A stretch of DNA of 64,000 nucleotides from Phocaeicola sartorii JCM 17136 = DSM 21941 (GCF_000614185.1 NZ_BAKM01000001.1:124001-188000); one strand, 5' to 3'. Counted from the first letter of the stretch, positions 48,167-60,700 are shown. A program made the numbers and translations. Notes: a model not told the origin generated them from the sequence alone.

Positions 48167-49648
48167 TCAGTCTGCTATATTCTCCAGTTTTAATGTCCAG
48201 GCATAATCACATGGCATTTCATCCATATACAAATCCGGCATCTCCACTACAATATCATCTCCCTTTTGCTTCCAGTTAACTTTTTTCTTGGAGCCCAGCA
48301 AAGAGATTTTTGTCTTGCCGGTAGAGTGGATATCCTTCAATTTGATGGTGTTTTTCGGATAGGCAGGCAAAATGGCATACACATTCTTTCCCTTTTTGGT
48401 AAAGAACACCTCTTTCACCGCATAACCCGGATCCGGATCCACCGTCTGTTTCAAAATAGCGTCACCGCTTACATAATGTTTTTCCTTCGATTTCCATTCC
48501 CGGTCCCCCTTTGTCCACTGGCAAGAGCGCACCCAGGCACGTGTTCCATAAATAGCCTCACCGTTTACTTTCAGCCAGTCTCCCATCTGAACCAGACGTT
48601 CCTGCATGATAGGTGGAATTTTACCATTCGCATTCGGACCTACATCGAGCAACAGGTTTCCACCATTACTTACGATGTTTACCAAGGTCAGGACCAATGC
48701 TTTAGGGGAAGTATAATCTTCCAAATCTTCATTCTGATTATATCCGAAAGAAAGTCCTATCCCCCGGCATTCTTCCCATGGCTTATTATATGACGCATTC
48801 GAATTACTATATTCCCTGGTGTAATAATCCCCATGCTTCCGCCCTGTATTATTCGCCCAGCGGTCATTCACCACAATACTATCCTTGACGGGAGATTCAG
48901 AATAAAGCCACGCCAATGTTCTTTCCGCCTGCCATTCTTTATCATTGATCGCATCAGGACCATCCGACCAGATCAGGTCCGGCTTATACGTATTCACCAA
49001 ATCTTTCAACTGAGGGAAGAAATGTTTTTCATAAAACAATCCCATCGTTTCTTTGGTATATAGCGGATTCCCCCATTCGCGAAGCGAGAAATAGCATCCC
49101 ACCTTTATATTAGTCTTCCGCAACGCATCCACATATTCGCCTACCAGATCACGATGCGCACCTATCACCATACTGTTCCAAGGTCTGCCATACGATGTGG
49201 AAGCCTCTTTGCTAGGCCATAACGCAAAGCCGTCGTGATGCTTGGTGGTCAACACCGCATAACGGGCACCTGCACGTTCGAACAACTTCGCCCATTCATT
49301 GGCATCATAACTCATCGCCTTGAACATGGGGGCAAAATCGGCATAAGTGAAATCCCTGCCATACATCGCGGTATGGAAATCATAGATTTCCGTACCGGTA
49401 AAATCACCGTTCCCCATCAATTTCTTATTTTCCAACCAATACTTATACCATTCGGAATAAGTGCCTTTAGGCGACCATCCCGGCACAGAGTATAATCCCC
49501 AGTGAATAAAAATACCAAATTTGGCATCTTCAAACCAAGCCGGGACCGGACGTTTATCCAAGGACTCCCAATCGGCCGTATAAGTCTTTTGAGAAAACGA
49601 GGAAACTGAAATCAAACAAAAAAGAAGAGCAAAAATACTTTTTCTCAT
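48167..49648 (-). CDS. Alpha-L-fucosidase, glycoside hydrolase family 29
   Basis: 493 residues from ATG 49648 (MRKSIFALLFCLISVSSFS, a signal peptide). GIFIHWGLYSVPGW, TTKHHDGFALWP and LIWSDGPD (nucleophile Asp) are GH29 signatures. It removes terminal alpha-fucose from host glycans such as mucin O-glycans, which also carry sialic acid. It lies between the NagB-like fusion and the second SusD/SusC pair. Confidence 0.92.
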   Translation of the reverse strand: MRKSIFALLFCLISVSSFSQKTYTADWESLDKRPVPAWFEDAKFGIFIHWGLYSVPGWSPKGTYSEWYKYWLENKKLMGNGDFTGTEIYDFHTAMYGRDFTYADFAPMFKAMSYDANEWAKLFERAGARYAVLTTKHHDGFALWPSKEASTSYGRPWNSMVIGAHRDLVGEYVDALRKTNIKVGCYFSLREWGNPLYTKETMGLFYEKHFFPQLKDLVNTYKPDLIWSDGPDAINDKEWQAERTLAWLYSESPVKDSIVVNDRWANNTGRKHGDYYTREYSNSNASYNKPWEECRGIGLSFGYNQNEDLEDYTSPKALVLTLVNIVSNGGNLLLDVGPNANGKIPPIMQERLVQMGDWLKVNGEAIYGTRAWVRSCQWTKGDREWKSKEKHYVSGDAILKQTVDPDPGYAVKEVFFTKKGKNVYAILPAYPKNTIKLKDIHSTGKTKISLLGSKKKVNWKQKGDDIVVEMPDLYMDEMPCDYAWTLKLENIAD

Positions 49649-49851
49649 AGTATATGTTTTGAATAAATTTAAAAAAATTACTTTCAGATACAATATTAAC
49701 AAAAAACAAGCGTAACAACAACTTATTTTTTGTTTTTAAATTAATAATAGCATATCTCACGATATGCTATTATCTTCCCTAAACAATCAACTAACCTTAA
49801 AAAAGTTATCTGGTCAGTCAACCGTAATTCACAGCTATATTTAAATCTTCA

Positions 49852-51490
49852 TTATTTCGCTGCTTCCGCCTCTTCATATCCCGGAGTCTGCTTAATTGCA
49901 GGGTCTTTATCCAACATATTCTGTTCAATAGGCCACAACAACTTGTAACTTTCCGTTTCCGGCAAGATAGGATTACCATCATTTTTCAGATTAGCTTCAG
50001 GACAGAACACCAGATGCTTTCCTCCTTTAGTCAAAGTCATACGATAAATATCCCACCAGCGCTGGCCTTCTTGTACGAACTCTTTATCTTTTTCGTGCAA
50101 TATAGCCAACTCGTTCTGCGTGAAGTCACCTGCTTTATAAGCATATTTAGCTGTATCCCAAACGCCTTCACTATCTCCATAAGCACGCTGGCGAATCAGG
50201 TTTATGTATTTTTCAACCCCGGCGTTGTCGCCTTCCATATTGGCGATTTCGGCCAGTGACAGATAAACCCAAGGCAAGCGGTAGAAATATTGGTCACCGC
50301 AATAAACGCGGTTGCCTTCCGCATTGAGAATACCCAGATTCTTACATACATGAGTACCCCAAAGAACCAATTTTCCATCCTCATCCTTTTGATAAGAAGT
50401 GATAAATGTAGCATCACGGCGTTCATCTTTTTCATCGAACAACTGATAGAGTTCCGGAATGTATTCATACCACTGCATACCGTTTCTGTTCAGACGAAGA
50501 GGGTCGTTCCAACTGGTGCCATCGGCCGATAACCTTTTTTGTCCACCTCTCCTTGAACTACATACGTAAAATTACCGACCCCGTTGGTAGCCTCTCCCTC
50601 AGCATAACGAATCGCAAAAATCACCTCTGAATTACCCTTATTGGTAGCATCAAACACATCGGCAAAGTTTGACAGCATTTTCAAGCCATAATTATTGGCA
50701 ACGCTCTCCAAGTGTTTTTTAGCCACCGCCAAGTCAGCGGGATTGGCAGGATTGTCACCGGTAGTCACCTTAGAAGTCCACAGATAAACGTCCCCCATCA
50801 GACACTCGGTAGCGGCCTTTGACCAATATGACTTCTTATTACCGCGGTTGTAAGGATCAAAGCTGGTCACATCACCGAAATACTCCATTGATGTATCCAA
50901 GTCCTTCTTGATTTGCGTCATCACCTCTTTGGGAGTAGAACGTGCCATATACAATTTTTCCGGATCAATGATTCCATTAATCACCTCTACATCCAGCCGC
51001 AAAGGCACACCGCCATAAATGCGGTAAAGCTCAAAATAAATAAAAGCACGGAGACCATAAGCTTGCGCCAGATAATATTTTTTCTTGGCCTCGCCACATA
51101 GTCGGCATTCGTCACACGTTCAATGAACAAGTTGATGTTCGCCAAGCGTCCGTAATGACCACCGAAATTTGTCACTCCCGTATTATTCTTATCAAAGTTC
51201 TGTAAAACGATGTTGCCTCCATACAGTGCATTACCGTCTGTAGCAGTTCCCGATTTATAAATACCACCTCTCTGTTCGCCGAAAGTAAAGATATGCTGGT
51301 CGGCGGCATCGCGTATGTGCTTATGAATACCGTCCATATAGCCGGTTACCTGCGCTTCGGTAGTCCAGTATGAACCGCTGCCATAGTAATCAACAGGAGA
51401 AAGGTCCAGCAAGTCGCTACACGAAGTAGTCATGACACCGGAAGCTGCCAGCAACATTCCGGATAATAGGATTGTTTTTATATTTTTCAT
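49852..51490 (-). CDS. SusD/RagB-family lipoprotein, reading frame broken twice
   Basis: Three frames make one protein: a lipoprotein signal (GVMTTSCSDLL) and YYGSGSYWTTEAQVTGYMDGIH, then LRLDVEVINGIIDPEKLYM, then MQWYEYIPELYQLFDEKD to the RagB-type end (EFVQEGQRWWDIYRMT, LLWPIEQNML). Each break is repaired by one base in a GGG/CCC run (near 51095 and 50524). It binds glycan at the surface with the SusC at 51520. Confidence 0.87.
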
Positions 51491-51519
51491 ATCAATATGC
51501 TATTTATTATTGTGATTAG

Positions 51520-54500
51520 TTAGAAGGTTACATCCAAGCCGAAGAGCAGTGTACGCGGCAAAGCATATCCCGAACCGGCATCCGATTTTTCGGGAGTAGC
51601 TACCTTGGCCGAAGTGAAATAGCCCAAATTCTGACCTGTAACAGACAAATTCACACGCTGGCAGAACATTTTATTGGCTATTTTCTTAGGCAACTCATAG
51701 CCTAATGAAATTTCGCGTACTGCCAAATAGTTACCCTTGTAAGCAAACATGGTAGAGCGGCGATAGTAGTTCGCTGTTCCCAACTGGTCTGCCCATACAT
51801 ATCTGGGGTACTTGGCATTCGGATTTTCCGCAGTCCAGGTATTGAACACATCTTTAGTTGTGTTATATCCACCCTGCATACATCCCAGGAACCAAGGAGT
51901 GTCATTATCATAAATCCAATAATCAAAGGCAAAGTCAAAACGTCCGTACAGCGTGAATCCTTTCCAGTTCAATGTCGTATTGAAACCACCGAACCAATGA
52001 GGAGTCGTATTACCTACCACCACCTGGTCAAATGCATCAATGATACCATCACCGTTCACATCCGTCCATTTCACGTCACCCGGCTGGATAGCAAGCGCAT
52101 TTGCTTTTTTATTGTCAGGCAATTCCGCATAAGCCTTCGGTCCGTATTGGTATTTACCCTGGAAGTTACCAGTTCTAACCTCTAAATAATCAGGAATTTC
52201 ATCCCAGCTCTTATACATACCGTTTGCCTGATAAGCCACCAAAAGACCCGGTTCCTGACCCTCCTGTCTACCACCTACGAAAATAGTCTCGTAAGTTCCA
52301 TCCGGCAGCTTACGTCCGGTATAAATCTGCTGACCGTCGATACGGTTGTTTTTAACTCCTTCTTTATAAGGAAGAGAAACCACCATATTCTTATTGAAAG
52401 AGATATTACCTCCCATTTTCCAAGTCCAGTCTTTTGTTTTCAGGATAGTACCCGACAGCTCAATTTCCACACCGCTGTTGCGGAAGTCACCATTGTTATT
52501 CTTTACAGAAGAAAAACCGGTGGTAGTAGCAAACTCAGATCGGCATACTTGTCCATTGTCAAACGGTTGTAATAAGTAAAGTTAGCATTCAGGCGGTTGT
52601 CAAAGAAGCTCAAGTCCACGCCCACTTCAGCCGTACGTGTCTTTTCCCATTGCAATGCCGGGTTGGGCAAAGAGCCTATCAGGAACCCTACATTACCATT
52701 GTATTTCTGTGAGTTATACGATCCTGCAAAGTGTACGGGCCGATATCTGTAGCATTACCGTTCACACCATAGCTGGCACGTAACTTACCGAATGACAACT
52801 GCGGAACAGCCTCTTTCACAAAATCCTCCTTGCCGAAAATCCATCCGGCAGATACACCCGGGAAGAAGCCCCAACGATTGTCGCCCAACAAAGAAGAATA
52901 ACCATCGTAACGGAACACGCCCGAGAATAAATATTTTCCCTGGTAGTCATAGTTCACACGTCCGAAATAAGAAAGAATACGATATTGCTGATGCCAGGAA
53001 TCGATTTTTCTTTTTCCCTTATCATCGCTGGTCAGACCCAGATCTCCAAAATCATCTGTCGGAGCACCCGACCCCGAAGCATTGAATCCCTTCTTCTGCT
53101 GATCATAAAACTCAGATCCGATCATCACATCCACATTATGGTCTTTGGCAAATGTTTGCGTATAATTAGCCACCACATTATAAGTCTGTGCGAATTCACG
53201 TTCAAACTGCGCACTAGTATTCCTCGCCTTATTGAAGTTGTTTCCCGGAGCTGTCTGATAGTCCTTGTTAAACGATTCGGATAAGCTTTCGGAATAATAC
53301 CAGTTGGCAGTTCCCTTGATAGTCAGGTTCTTCATCGGTTTGATTTCCAAGGTCTGAATCATGGTGAACTTGTCACTCTGATTGTCTCTTATAAACTTCT
53401 CGTTCTGGAAAGACTGGTTACCGTCACTAGAGTTCGGTCCCAACATCGGGTTTCCGTCTTCGTCCTCAAAACGTGTTGTAGGAGGCGCTGACATGATACG
53501 TCCGAAGTAAGAACCTTCACTTGCTTGCGAAGCAGGCATATTCTCCCAGTTGGCACGGTTGTAGTTGAAATTAGAGCTGGCAGAAAGCCAATCGGATATA
53601 TTATAACTACCGTTGAACACGAAAGAATAACGTTCATAGAAAGAATTTATAGGAAGACCATTTGATTTGTTATAACCCAAACCGGCATAATATTTACCTT
53701 TCTCATTACCTCCCGAGAAGTTGATATTATAATCCTGTGTCTGCGAAGGATTGTTCAAGTTATAATCCGCCGGATTTGAATCCTTAAAAATCAACGTTTT
53801 AGTAGGGTCCAGAGGATCTTTCATTTCCTGCCATCCCTTGTTCAGCAGGAATTCATTGCTGGGGTCTTTTACCAACAAGTTCCATACCAGGTTCTCACCA
53901 TACACATTACCCGTACCATAGGCGGAAGCAGTGTTCAAAGAAGACTTGTTCGCCCAGGGAGTCGTGTCATAAGCAGTACGCAGAGCGGTGATAAAATCTC
54001 TCGCTCCCAAGAATTCATAAGGAGAGTTCACGTAATTCAAACCGAATCTCATTTTCAGATTCACCTCGCTGCGTCCCACCTTACCGGTTTTAGTCGTTAC
54101 CAGGATAACACCGTTGCTGGCGCGCGCACCATAAAGTGCCGTTGCACCTGCATCTTTCAGTACTTCCATAGACTCGATATCTTCAGGATTGATATCGCTC
54201 AAGCTTGCACGCAACTGTCCGTCTACCATAATCAGCGGAGAACCCGTACCTCCCCAGTCCGTACCACCACGAAGCACAATGGTAGGTGTAGCTCCCGGAT
54301 TACCCGAAGCCTGTGTCACCTTCAAACCTGCCACCGCACCCGACAGGGCTTGTGCCGGATTAGAGAAAACACCCACTTTCAATGCATCCTCATTTACTTT
54401 AGAGATAGAACTGGTTACTTTAGAACGTAACTGTTTACCACCGTATCCGGTTACCACAACTTCTCCTAGCATTTCAGAATCCTCTTTCAACTTGATATTG

Positions 54501-54764
54501 AAAGTTGTTTGATTCTTCACGGCTACCACTTCTGTCTTGTAACCAACAAAGGTAATCTGAATTTTTCCGTTAGACTCCACCGAAAGAGAGAAATTTCCAT
54601 CGAAATCCGTAATGGTACCATTCGTTGTACCCAATTCTACCACACTGGCACCAATTACCGGTTCACCCGTCACATCCACGACAATCCCCGTAATTGATTT
54701 TTTCTGAGCTATCGCCCCTACAGCACATAGCAATAGCAAAAAACACAAAAAAAAGTTTTTTCAT
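51520..54764 (-). CDS. SusC/RagA TonB-dependent transporter, reading frame broken
   Basis: The N-terminus begins at ATG 54764 through a poly-A/T run that shifts the frame; the main frame then reads LLLLCAVGAIAQKKSITG. The carboxypeptidase-like domain, plug (VVVTGYGGKQLRSKVT) and barrel follow; the frame breaks again near 52720 and 52540 before the last barrel strands (QRVNLSVTGQNLGYF). Unlike the first SusC there is no STN domain and no adjacent FecI/FecR, so regulation is different. A short RNA unit lies upstream. Confidence 0.87.
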
Positions 54765-54801
54765 TAACGTATTATTTTAAGTAAAACAAAACACTCAGAC
54801 T

Positions 54802-54818
54802 AAGTTCTGATGGAACTT
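54802..54818 (-). promoter_or_regulatory. Hairpin in the susC leader matching the antisense RNA
   Basis: On the mRNA strand this reads AAGTTC-CATCA-GAACTT, the same as the core of the short RNA encoded on the other strand at 55110-55126. It lies 38 bases upstream of the susC start codon. Confidence 0.6.
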
Positions 54819-55049
54819 AACTTACTGCTCAAAATCATACTTAAAGCTATTCCTGTGAGACAAAAAAACAGAAAATACCTCCAATGGGGCTATCTATTTT
54901 ATACCCTAAATCGAAGTATTTTTATAATTCTTTTCATTCCTGCAGTCCGATATTAGATAAAAGGATCTTCTTCTTTTCTTAATTCTTGGATCTTAATTTA
55001 AAATATTAAGAATAATATCGCCAAATAATTAAATTTATTTAGTTATATA

Positions 55050-55136
55050 TTGATAATTAGAAAAATAAATCATATCTTTGTGCCGTTAAACTAAAATTAA
55101 TAAAAGGCAAAGTTCCATCAGAACTTTGCCTTTTGC
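55050..55136 (+). ncRNA. Candidate antisense small RNA upstream of susC (DonS-like)
   Basis: A promoter (TTG 55050-55052, TATCTTTG 55073-55080, 20 apart) points away from susC. About 20 bases on begins a perfect 14-bp hairpin, AAAAGGCAAAGTTC (55102-55115) and GAACTTTGCCTTTT (55121-55134), giving a predicted transcript of about 50 bases. Cis-encoded antisense RNAs opposite susC leaders, such as DonS of the Don locus, are known in Bacteroides. The remaining 55140-55350 region has no gene I can support. Confidence 0.6.
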
Positions 55137-55351
55137 ATTCCGAGCATAGCATAATGTATTTATTATAACAAAGAAAGCACATACTTTCCCGGTCAAGATA
55201 TTTGCAAGGTATATTTAAGGTACCTATTTTATTAACTCATATTTAACATTTATTTCTATTGGCTCCATAACCGAAAAAAGCCAAATTCCCCATACAGGGA
55301 TCTCTAGAAAAGAAAACCTACGCCAAGGTCCGGGTTATAAATGAAAAGCGA

Positions 55352-55528
55352 TCAGGAAGGCACAGATTTCAATATCCGCTTTGAAATGAAATCGGAAGTA
55401 TGATACCGGGCAGTATATTTCCGCAGAAAATCAGCCACAGCCATACAGCCTTCCTGAGTTTGTTGTTCTATAATTGTTCTATAATATAATAAGGTGGGAA
55501 TGACTCTTTTTTCTTTTGACTCCCACAT
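55352..55528 (-). CDS. Possible 58-residue protein
   Basis: An ATG at 55528 opens 58 codons: MWESKEKRVIPTLLYYRTII, then an acidic-polar stretch, then MAVADFLRKYTARYHTSDFI and a basic end. It starts 11 bases after the stop of the lipoprotein gene at 55539, in the same direction. Composition is protein-like. It is either a small co-transcribed protein or a remnant. No family recognised. Confidence 0.4.
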   Translation of the reverse strand: MWESKEKRVIPTLLYYRTIIEQQTQEGCMAVADFLRKYTARYHTSDFISKRILKSVPS

Positions 55529-55538
55529 TAATTAAATA

Positions 55539-56300
55539 CTAAAGGCCTACAAACATACTGGCAATTTCCTGCACGCATAAGTTTTCTTCCTTTATGTCCA
55601 TGTCTTCGGAAACATTCACCCTTTCACCTTCCAATGTATATACATTGCGTATTTTTATTTCGCCTTCATCAAGATTGCTTTTATCAAAATACACATAATC
55701 GAGGACAATGTAAGTACAGTCGTTGCCGTATGTATATCCACAGGCAACCTTCCCTAAAAGTTGTTCCGGCTCTTGTATATCCTTGCAGATTTTATCAATA
55801 GTACCTTGCAACCATCCTAATGATTCCACATTCTTCAAGCCAAAGTCAGCAACCTGGGGAACAGTTTCATTGTCAAAACGATTAGTCTCAAGCAAAACCG
55901 AGCTCTCTTTAAAGTCATCTTCCACATCTTCAAACCTCACCCTTCTACCGTCATCGGTATAACAAAGAGTGCCGGACTCATAATAATAGTTTTGTCTGAA
56001 AGCAAATCTGCTATAAGTCAAAGCGAGCAACAGATTACCTTTATAGGAAAATTTATAAACCTCACAAAGCCCATACCCTTTGTAAGATTCCACCAACCAT
56101 TCCGTTTCATGCAGCACGAAATCAAAATAACGTTCTTCCAGCCACGACGGCAAACCTACGCCCTCCCATTTTTCACCGATATTGTTATCCAATATCGAAT
56201 TACTCAAATCGGTATCAATCTGATTTTCATCAGAGGAACATCCGCACATTCCTCCTAAGACTCCTAGAAGGAATAAAAAATTAAATAAATAAATCTTCAT
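55539..56300 (-). CDS. Lipoprotein of unknown function
   Basis: 253 residues. A signal with a lipobox-like end (LLGVLGGMCGCSSDEN) is followed by a beta-rich domain (EVYKFSYKGNLLLALTYSRFAFRQNYYY, YGNDCTYIVLDYVYF). No family recognised. The 56301-56729 stretch to the next gene carries a -7 box, TAACTTTG, at 56699-56706, serving the efflux operon; I see nothing else in it. Confidence 0.65.
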   Translation of the reverse strand: MKIYLFNFLFLLGVLGGMCGCSSDENQIDTDLSNSILDNNIGEKWEGVGLPSWLEERYFDFVLHETEWLVESYKGYGLCEVYKFSYKGNLLLALTYSRFAFRQNYYYESGTLCYTDDGRRVRFEDVEDDFKESSVLLETNRFDNETVPQVADFGLKNVESLGWLQGTIDKICKDIQEPEQLLGKVACGYTYGNDCTYIVLDYVYFDKSNLDEGEIKIRNVYTLEGERVNVSEDMDIKEENLCVQEIASMFVGL

Positions 56301-56729
56301 ACGGCTTGCATATTATAAGTTTAATAATGTGTTATCTTACTATTGAATCTTCTTTCTGAGAGGTCAGCGCAAGTGTACATAATATAAAAAATGATTTCTT
56401 CATAAGCATATCGTATTTAAAATAAATACACCTACCGGAAGTTTTCACAAAAACCACTTATTCCCCTAAAAATCGGTCAATGATATAAGCAACCCTTTAT
56501 AGGTCTTTAACTTTTTTGGTAAAGATAGTAAAATAAACGACAGGCCAACCTATTTTTCAGCCTTATTAACATATAAAAATTCTCATAGCAACAATTCGGC
56601 AGCTCTTCCCTCCCCGCATACTGCCATACTTTCCCCAAAAACATACAAATAGAACAATTTATCATTCATATCAACCTTTTTATCCTCCCACTTCGGAATA
56701 ACTTTGCAACAAAAAACGAATCGCACGGT

Positions 56730-57797
56730 ATGAAACGAATTTATCTTATTCTAACAGGTATTTCCCTGATCTTGCTAAGTTCCTGTACACAACGTGCCCG
56801 GGAAACCCAAGCTCATCAGACAGTAAAAATAGACACGGTTCTTTCCGCCAACCAACAAACGTTCCTGCAATTTCCGGGAAAGGTAAAAGCCACACAAGAT
56901 ATCAGCCTCGCCTTCCGGGTAAGCGGAACCATCAGCAAAATACATGTAAAAGACGGTGCCCGTGTACAAGAAGGGCAACTACTGGCCGAGCTGGACCCCA
57001 CCGACTATCAAGTGCAGCTGGATGCTACCGAAGCAGAATACCTGCAAATAAAAGCGGAAGCAGAAAGAGTCATGGCCCTTTACAAAGACAATGGAACCAC
57101 CCCCAACGCCAATGACAAAGCCGTATACGGACTCAAGCAAATCACCGCCAAATACAAACACCACAAAGACCAGCTGGCCTATACCCGGCTCTACGCCCCC
57201 TTCGGCGGGTACGTCCAGAAACGTCTGTTCGAAGCCCACGAAACCATCGGAGCCGGAATGCCCGTCATTGCCATGATCAGCGGCGGACCCCCCGAAGTAG
57301 AGATAAACCTGCCCGCAGCCGAATATATCCGCCGGGAGCAGTTCGACAGCTATCACTGCACATTCGATATCTATCCGGGCAAGACCTATCCGCTGAAACT
57401 GATCAGTGTCACCCCGAAAGCCAACGCGAACCAGCTATACACCATGCGCCTGCAAGTAGTGCCCGGCACACAGGCACTCCCCTCTCCCGGCATGAACACC
57501 ATGGTTACCATCCTTTGCCGCACGGAGCAGGAAAAAACGCTTTCTGTCCCCACCGGCGCCATCCTGCAAAAAGAAGGCAAAGCCTATGTGTTCGTCTTCC
57601 ATCCGTCCAGCAACACCGTACACCGGCAGGAAGTATCCATGCTGCGCCTGCTGAACAACGGACACAGCCTCATCACTTCCGGACAACTGCAACCGGGAGA
57701 ACTGATTGTATCCTCGGGCGTACACCACATCGAGGACGGAGAGACGGTCAAACCTTTACCGCCGGTCACTAACACAAATATAGGAGGATTATTATAA
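56730..57797 (+). CDS. RND efflux periplasmic adaptor (membrane fusion protein)
   Basis: 355 residues. A lipobox-like start (GISLILLSSCTQ) is followed by the HlyD-type lipoyl domain (ISKIHVKDGARVQEGQLLAELD), a coiled-coil hairpin (about 85-130), and a beta-barrel. It links the RND pump at 57797 to the channel at 60953. Its stop overlaps the pump's start. Confidence 0.9.
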   Translation: MKRIYLILTGISLILLSSCTQRARETQAHQTVKIDTVLSANQQTFLQFPGKVKATQDISLAFRVSGTISKIHVKDGARVQEGQLLAELDPTDYQVQLDATEAEYLQIKAEAERVMALYKDNGTTPNANDKAVYGLKQITAKYKHHKDQLAYTRLYAPFGGYVQKRLFEAHETIGAGMPVIAMISGGPPEVEINLPAAEYIRREQFDSYHCTFDIYPGKTYPLKLISVTPKANANQLYTMRLQVVPGTQALPSPGMNTMVTILCRTEQEKTLSVPTGAILQKEGKAYVFVFHPSSNTVHRQEVSMLRLLNNGHSLITSGQLQPGELIVSSGVHHIEDGETVKPLPPVTNTNIGGLL

Positions 57798-60700
57798 TGG
57801 ACATCAGCAAATGGGCATTCCGGAACAGGAATCTGATTTATTTCCTGGTAGCGGTTCTGCTGCTCGGCGGAGCCTACTCCTGCTACCAGATGAGCAAGCT
57901 GGAAGACCCCGAAATAAAAGTGAAGCTTGCCATGGTGATCACCACCTATCCGGGCGCTTCCGCACACCAAGTAGAACTGGAAGTGACGGATGTGCTTGAA
58001 AAGAACATCCGCACCATGGGCAACATAGACAATATAGAAAGCTATTCATACAACGATCTGTCCTTGATACAGATAGAACTGCTGAGCACCGTGCCGGACG
58101 ACGACGTGGAACAATGCTGGGACATGCTGCGCCGCAAAGTGAGCGATGCCCGCGCCCTGCTCCCCGAGGGAGCCACCACCCCGACAGTCAAGGATGACTT
58201 CGGAAACGTATATGGCATGTTCTATGCCCTGACCGGCGACGGACTGGCCGACCGTGAACTGGCCGACTATGCCGAACTGGTGAAACGGGAGGTGAACGAA
58301 CTGGAAGGTGTGGACCGTGTGGAACTCTACGGCAAGCGTTCCGAATGTATCAACATCTCCCTGCTGCAAGACCGCATGGCAAACCTCGGTGTAAAACCTG
58401 CCGAGGTACTGGCAACCCTGAACGGCCAGAACAAGACCACCTATACAGGATATTATGAAAACGGCGACCGCCGTATCCGCGTCACGGTAAACGACAAGTT
58501 CAAAACCGTAGACGACATCGGAAAGATGCTGATTCAGGGACACGACGACGACCAGCTCCGCCTAAGCGACATCGCCCGCATAGAGAAAGACTACGAAGAC
58601 CCCACACGCAATGAAATGTTCTATGACCATGAACGCGCTCTCGGCATCCTCATCGCCGCTTCCAGCGGTTCGGACATTCTAAAAGTAGGCCATGCCGTGG
58701 AAAGCAAGTTAGAGGAACTCAAAGCCGGACGTTTGCCCGCCGGAGTAGAATGCCACAAAATCTTCTACCAGCGAACGGGTAGGCAGTTCTTTGGGAACCT
58801 TTGTCATCAATCTGATAGAATCCGTCATCATCGTAGTAGTGATACTGATGATAGCTATGGGATTCAAGAGCGGCCTTATCATAGGCATCAGTCTGGTCAT
58901 CACCGTATTCGGCTCTTTCCTGTTCCTTTATTCAGCAGGCGGAACGATGCAGCGCGTGTCATTGGCCGCTTTTGTACTGGCTATGGGAATGCTGGTAGAC
59001 AACGCCATCGTCATCATAGACGGTATACTGGTAGACTTGAAAGCCGGCAAAGACCGGCTGGAAGCCATGACCGCCATCGGGCGGCAGACAGCCATGCCTC
59101 TTCTGGGGGCGACACTGATAGCCATCATCGCTTTCCTACCCATCTACATGTCCCCCGACACCGCAGGCGTCTACACGCGCGATCTTTTTATCGTACTTGC
59201 CGTCTCCCTGTTGCTGAGCTGGGTATTGGCACTGATCCATGTGCCACTGATGGCCGGCCGCCGGCTGCATCCCGCCATCGATTCCGGCCATACAGGGAAA
59301 CGCGTGTACAAAGGCAAGATCTATGCCATCCTCCGTTCGGCCCTACAGTTCGGTCTGGCCCACCGGTGGAGCTTTGTATTTGCCATGGCCGGCCTGTTGC
59401 TGCTGTCCGTCTTCGGCTACCCCTATATGCGTCAGGGCTTTTTCCCCGACATGGTTTACGACCAGCTCTATATGGAATACAAACTTCCGGAAGGAAACAA
59501 CTATACACGTGTGGCACGGGATTTGGAAGAAATAGAAACCTATCTGAAAGGACGGGAGGAAATAACCCACGTCACCACCTCCATCGGCGGTACGCCCGGA
59601 CGCTACAACCTGGTACGGAGCATTGCCAACCCGTCGCTCTCGTACGGCGAACTGATTATCGACTTCACCTCGCCGGAAGCCTTGGTAGAGCATATAGACG
59701 AAATCCAAACTTACCTCTCCCAAGCCTATCCTGACGCATACATCAAATTGAAAAGATACAATCTGATGTTCAAGAAATATCCCATAGAAGCGCAATTCCT
59801 GGGCCCCGACCCCGCCATCCTGCACCAACTGGCCGACAGCGCCCGCGCCATCATGGAAAGGACTCCGGAAGTTTGCCTCATCACCACCGACTGGGAACCT
59901 CAGGTACCCGTACTGACCATCGAATACGACCAGCCGTCCGCCCGTGCCCTCGGTCTGAGCCGTAATGACGTCAGCCTCTCCCTGCTCACAGCCGCCGGAG
60001 GCATTCCCATCGGCTCTTTCTACGAAGGCATCCACAAGAGCAACATCTACCTGAAATGCCTCGACGAGAAAGGAGAGCCGATAGAGGATCTGGGCAACAC
60101 ACAAGTTTTCTCGTCCCTGCCCTCCCTGAACGGACTGCTGAACCAGGAAACTATGGTGAAACTGAAAGCCGGCACACTTTCGAAAGAAGATCTGGTGGAA
60201 AGCATCATGGGAAGCACACCGCTGAAGCAGATCAGCAAAGAGATTGATATCCGGTGGGAAGACCCGGTAGTCCCCCGCTACAACGGGCAGAGAAGCCAGC
60301 GTGTACAATGCTCGCCCGCACCGGGCATAGAAACGGAAAAAGCACGTCTCGCCATGGCGGAGCAGATAGAAAGCATACCGCTGCCCGAAGGCTATTCACT
60401 GATATGGCAAGGCGAAAAAATAGCCAGCGACCAGTCCATGAAGTACCTGTTCCAGAATTTCCCGTTAGCCATCATCCTGATGATTGCCATCCTGATCATA
60501 CTGTTCAAGGACTACCGCAAGCCCATCATCATCTTCTGCTGCATCCCGATGATATTCGTAGGGGTGGTAGCAGTCATGCTGCTCACAGGAAAAGTCTTCA
60601 ACTTCGTGGCCATCGTCGGCACATTGGGACTGATCGGCATGCTGATAAAAACGGCATTGTGCTGATGGATGAGATCACCCTTCAGATCAATGAAGGAACG

